Source: an uncultured Bacteroidota bacterium
Lineage (GTDB): Bacteria; Bacteroidota; Bacteroidia; Chitinophagales; Saprospiraceae
Reading direction: 5' to 3'
Length of the DNA stretch: 8,669 nucleotides
Assembly (NCBI GenBank): GCA_937876435.1
Contig: CALEIL010000536.1
Location: 1 to 8,669, forward strand
The translations under genes were made by a program, and so were the position numbers. Below the pieces are notes generated by a model, which was given only the letters and a program-made list of their open reading frames with translations, made no database searches and was not told the DNA's origin. Shown here in pieces: positions 6,049-8,669 of the stretch; the first letter of the stretch is position 1; every line of letters starts with the position of its first letter.

Positions 6049-7365
6049 ATGAAGGAATTGAAATCGTTATTTCAAGATAAAACCCAGCAAGTTCAAAAAG
6101 AACTCAAAGATATATTAAAAAACCATGGCGATCTGCAGATTGATACCGTCGATTTGCGACAGGTGATAGGAGGAATGAGGGGCATCAAAAGTATGTTTTC
6201 CGAGACCTCGCTGCTCGATCCGATGGACGGGATCAAATTTCGGGGATACAGCATCCCTCAGTTGCGCGAAAGCCTCCCCAAGCCCGATCAGGGCGAAGAA
6301 CCATTACCGGAGGGATTGTTTTGGCTGATGTTGACCGGTGACGTACCCAGCAAATCCCAGGTTGATGAGCTCGCGGATGAGTGGGAAAGAAGAAGTAAGG
6401 TACCTGCGCATACTTTTCGGATGTTGGATGCTATGCCGAGGGAAACTCACCCCATGACCCAACTGAGCATGGCGATTTCCTCTATGCAGACCGAAAGCGT
6501 TTTTGCCAAAAGATACGATGAAGGGATTTCCAAATCGAATTATTGGGATCCGATGTACGAGGATGTGATGGATCTCATCGCACGCCTTCCACACGTAGCA
6601 GCCTATATATACAGACGCGTATATCACGACGGCGATCAGATCGCAGCGGATGAATCACTGGACTGGGCGGCTAATTTTGCTCATATGCTCGGCAATCAGA
6701 ACCCGGAGTTCCAGGATCTGATGCGTTTGTATATGACCATTCATGCAGACCATGAAGGGGGAAATGCGAGCGCCCATACGACTCACCTGGTGGGCTCGAC
6801 CCTGAGCGACGCTTATTTTTCGCTTTCCGCCGGAATGAACGCACTCGCTGGCCCACTGCACGGTCTGGCGAACCAGGAAGTGATCAAATTTATTTTTTCC
6901 ATGCTGGAGGAGATAGGCACGGATACTCCTTCCGACGAACAAGTCACGGAATTTATCCACAAAACACTGGATGAAGGAAGGGTCATCCCTGGTTATGGTC
7001 ACGCGGTACTCCGCCAGCCCGATCCTCGGTTTATCGCGCAGAAAAATTTTGCTGAAAAACATTTACAGGATGACGCATTGATTCAGGTTGTCTGGCAACT
7101 ATTTCGCCTGGTTCCGGAGATTTTGGGTGGTCTGGGGAAAGTTAAAAACCCCTGGCCCAATGTCGATGCGCATTCAGGTGCCATTCTAGTTCACTACGGC
7201 ATCACAGAATACACATTTTATACCGTATTATTTGGGGTGTCCCGCGCACTGGGTGTTCTGTCCAATCTTTGTTGGTCCCGGGCCCTGGGTTTACCGCTAG
7301 AACGACCCAAATCCGTTAATTTGCAGTGGATAAAAAATTACATAAACAAAAACACCACCAAATAA
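6049..7365 (+). CDS. gltA: Citrate synthase, eukaryote-type (Si)
   Basis: Condenses acetyl-CoA and oxaloacetate to citrate, the entry step of the TCA cycle. The 438-residue protein resembles mitochondrial citrate synthase much more than the E. coli hexameric enzyme. It has IHADHEGGNASAHTTHLVGS (231-250), NALAGPLHGLANQE (264-277), RVIPGYGHAVLRQPDPR (311-327), KNPWPNVDAHSGAIL (366-380) and FGVSRALGV (395-403). The catalytic triad is present: H271, H318 and D373, corresponding to H274, H320 and D375 of the pig enzyme. Substrate-binding arginines (R327, R399, R419) and H235 are also kept. A eukaryote-type dimer would not be expected to show the NADH inhibition of E. coli GltA. That is family knowledge and not visible here. 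The start lacks a Shine-Dalgarno sequence. The stop codon overlaps the gcvH ATG by one base, indicating an operon and probably translational coupling. Confidence 0.96.
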   Translation: MKELKSLFQDKTQQVQKELKDILKNHGDLQIDTVDLRQVIGGMRGIKSMFSETSLLDPMDGIKFRGYSIPQLRESLPKPDQGEEPLPEGLFWLMLTGDVPSKSQVDELADEWERRSKVPAHTFRMLDAMPRETHPMTQLSMAISSMQTESVFAKRYDEGISKSNYWDPMYEDVMDLIARLPHVAAYIYRRVYHDGDQIAADESLDWAANFAHMLGNQNPEFQDLMRLYMTIHADHEGGNASAHTTHLVGSTLSDAYFSLSAGMNALAGPLHGLANQEVIKFIFSMLEEIGTDTPSDEQVTEFIHKTLDEGRVIPGYGHAVLRQPDPRFIAQKNFAEKHLQDDALIQVVWQLFRLVPEILGGLGKVKNPWPNVDAHSGAILVHYGITEYTFYTVLFGVSRALGVLSNLCWSRALGLPLERPKSVNLQWIKNYINKNTTK

Positions 7366-7760
7366 TGAATACACCAGCTGAATTGAGATACTCCCAGGAA
7401 CACGAATGGGTCAAAAAACTGGACGAAGAGAATATCGTTTTGATCGGTATTACGGATTTTGCCCAGTCAGAACTGGGGGACATCGTCTACGTAGAGGTGG
7501 AATCGGTCGGGGAAGAACTCTCTAAGGACGAAATTTTCGGAACCGTAGAAGCGGTCAAGACCACCTCTGATCTTTATATGCCCGTCAGTGGTGAAATCGT
7601 GGAGTTCAATCCCGTCATTGACGAAAACGAAGAGGATGATCCTGCCCAGATCAATGAATCCCCCTACGACAAAGGATGGATTATCAAAGTACGCATGACT
7701 TCTCCTGAAGAATTTGACGATCTGATGGATGCAGAAAGTTATAGCGAAATGATATCGTAA
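7365..7760 (+). CDS. gcvH: Glycine cleavage system H protein
   Basis: Lipoyl carrier protein of 131 residues that shuttles the aminomethyl group between the P, T and L proteins of glycine cleavage in the cytoplasm. It can also take part in lipoate transfer. The sequence is canonical: RYSQEHEWV (8-16), GITDFAQSELGDIVYVEV (28-45), and the lipoylation site FGTVEAVKTTSDLYMPVSGE (58-77) with the modified lysine at K65. NPVIDENEEDDPAQINESPYDKGW (82-105) closes the fold. I chose the ATG at 7365 because it begins the protein at the usual place and shares its first base with the gltA stop (TAATG). An upstream in-frame ATG at 7326 would add 13 unconserved residues read from within gltA. No Shine-Dalgarno is seen, consistent with coupling to gltA. 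P, T and L genes are not in the window. Confidence 0.96.
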   Translation: MNTPAELRYSQEHEWVKKLDEENIVLIGITDFAQSELGDIVYVEVESVGEELSKDEIFGTVEAVKTTSDLYMPVSGEIVEFNPVIDENEEDDPAQINESPYDKGWIIKVRMTSPEEFDDLMDAESYSEMIS

Positions 7761-7841
7761 CCCGGTTTATATGATTCGGCCACAAAAAAAATCGAGTCCG
7801 GATACACCAAAACAAGCCCAGGCCACATCTAATATTATAAC

Positions 7842-7845
7842 GGAG
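7842..7845 (+). promoter_or_regulatory. GGAG Shine-Dalgarno sequence that bears on the vanZ start
   Basis: GGAG at 7842-7845 overlaps the first possible start, GTG 7845. It lies 8 bases before a second in-frame GTG at 7854, the normal spacing. If it is used, translation begins at 7854 and the protein is three residues shorter. Confidence 0.4.
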
Positions 7846-8204
7846 TGAAAAAAGTGAGCTGGAAATGGATTTGGATTGCGTGGCTTGTGATCGTGTGTTT
7901 TCTTTCTCTCATGCCGTCTACTCCCAAAGTGAGCCAAGAGTGGTTTCACTTTCCGCACCTGGATAAAATTGTTCACGCGATCATGTATGGTATTCTGAGT
8001 CTGACGATGCTCAAATTTTTGCAAAAAACGAATGTGCGTCAACCAGTTATATATGTAATAATTTTTTGTGTGGCATTAGGAGCAGGAATAGAGTTCCTGC
8101 AAAGTTCAAAAATTATAAACCGAGATTTTGAAATTGCTGATATTATTGCTAATATTATTGGCACTTTCACGGGAATTTTAATAACCAAGTTTTTAAAAAA
8201 CTGA
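7845..8204 (+). CDS. VanZ-family integral membrane protein
   Basis: Small membrane protein of 119 residues with about four hydrophobic segments (near 8-23, 43-60, 67-86 and 95-115). Family signatures are LDKIVHAIMYGILS (39-52; D40, H44), GIEFLQ (81-86) and RDFEIADIIANIIG (93-106; R93, D99, N103). VanZ is named after a teicoplanin-resistance protein, but most family members, including this one, have no known role and should not be read as resistance genes. No ATG precedes the first helix. GTG at 7845 is the first start after an in-frame TAA at 7830-7832, and GTG at 7854 is better placed for the GGAG at 7842. The second half (about 8040-8200) is clearly more AT-rich than neighbouring genes. The gene lies 84 bases after gcvH and 3 bases before the TonB-like gene. 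Confidence 0.88.
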   Translation: MKKVSWKWIWIAWLVIVCFLSLMPSTPKVSQEWFHFPHLDKIVHAIMYGILSLTMLKFLQKTNVRQPVIYVIIFCVALGAGIEFLQSSKIINRDFEIADIIANIIGTFTGILITKFLKN

Positions 8205-8207
8205 AAC

Positions 8208-8669
8208 ATGTTAGACAACATCAATATTAGCGAAGACCAACTGATGTGGGGTTTGATCGGAATATTTGTCCTCGTGTTGGCCGTTATTTTCATAGGTAAA
8301 ATGATTGTCAAACGGAAATCAAACGAAGATCTGACGGCCAAATATCAGGATTATGAGTGGAAAAGTCCACTGGAAGGCCGGGCAAAATATCCCGAAGTGG
8401 ATATTTTCAAGTTGTCCCTGCCCTTCTTGTTATTGGGTGGAGTCGTAGCCCTGGCTATTACCTGGTTGAGTTTCAATTATACGCAGGAGGATGTTTCGAT
8501 CTACATTCCGGATAATGCGCTGGAGGTACCGGATGACATCGAGATAGAACCACCGCGTACAGCTGAGCCGCCACCACCACCACCACCTCCGCCACCTCCG
8601 GTGATTGAGGAAGTTCCGGAAGAATTGATCGAAGAAGAAGACATCGTTGAGTTTGTCGATCAGTCTGTA
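8208..8669 (+). CDS. TonB-like energy transducer, N-terminal 154 residues (cut by right edge)
   Basis: The frame is open from the ATG at 8208 to the edge. Residues 14-33 form a first hydrophobic segment (LIGIFVLVLAVIFIG) followed by basic KMIVKRK. A cytoplasm-like stretch (38-67) follows, then a second hydrophobic segment (LSLPFLLLGGVVALAITWLSF, 69-89). After that comes an acidic and proline-rich periplasmic region with eleven consecutive prolines (121-131) and the acidic EEVPEELIEEEDIVEF (134-149). Proline- and acid-rich linkers after a membrane anchor are typical of Bacteroidota TonB proteins, which pass proton-motive force from ExbB/ExbD to outer-membrane receptors. The diagnostic C-terminal TonB domain is outside the window, so the name is an inference from architecture and from gcvH-vanZ-tonB gene order as I recall it in other Bacteroidota. 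The extra first helix is unusual, because TonB normally has one. Confidence 0.72.
   Translation, partial: MLDNINISEDQLMWGLIGIFVLVLAVIFIGKMIVKRKSNEDLTAKYQDYEWKSPLEGRAKYPEVDIFKLSLPFLLLGGVVALAITWLSFNYTQEDVSIYIPDNALEVPDDIEIEPPRTAEPPPPPPPPPPPVIEEVPEELIEEEDIVEFVDQSV

Noticed and set aside
7845..8204. Antibiotic-resistance reading of the VanZ-family gene
   Set aside because: No vanHAX or regulator genes are present, and VanZ-like proteins are common in bacteria unrelated to glycopeptide resistance.

Overview
The window reads as a chromosomal stretch of a Bacteroidota genome. The evidence is a PorQ-like type IX secretion protein, a DUF3109 protein, an IleRS with a GIHH class I signature, a eukaryote-type citrate synthase, and promoter-like boxes matching TAnnTTTG with an upstream TTG/TTTG. 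Strong Shine-Dalgarno sequences are mostly absent, which also fits. Saprospiria (Lewinella or Haliscomenobacter relatives) is a guess from the overall flavour and is not proven.

Layout. The left two thirds are transcribed leftwards: the 5' part of ileS (running off the left edge), a 434-base non-coding gap, porQ, a PpiD/SurA-like peptidyl-prolyl isomerase, a non-coding gap of about 300 bases, and a DUF3109 gene. After a 183-base divergent promoter region, the right third is transcribed rightwards: citrate synthase (gltA), gcvH, a VanZ-family membrane protein, and a TonB-like energy transducer cut by the right edge. gltA and gcvH overlap by one base (TAATG), and vanZ and tonB are three bases apart, so these four probably form one operon.

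How the genes relate. PpiD-like and PorQ both belong to envelope biogenesis: an inner-membrane-anchored periplasmic folding factor and an outer-membrane-associated T9SS component. They may be partly co-transcribed, but a clear intrinsic terminator sits between them with its T tract touching the porQ start codon. The right-hand operon mixes central metabolism (citrate synthase, glycine cleavage H protein) with membrane functions (VanZ, TonB).

The most unusual non-coding signals are a two-copy composite repeat upstream of ileS (a triple heptamer block plus a 30-base element, copied 104 bases apart), the terminator abutting porQ, and a 19-base-period direct repeat in the presumed ppiD leader. 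I see no mobile element, CRISPR array, RNA gene or clearly novel multi-gene system. Most of the coding content is core genome.
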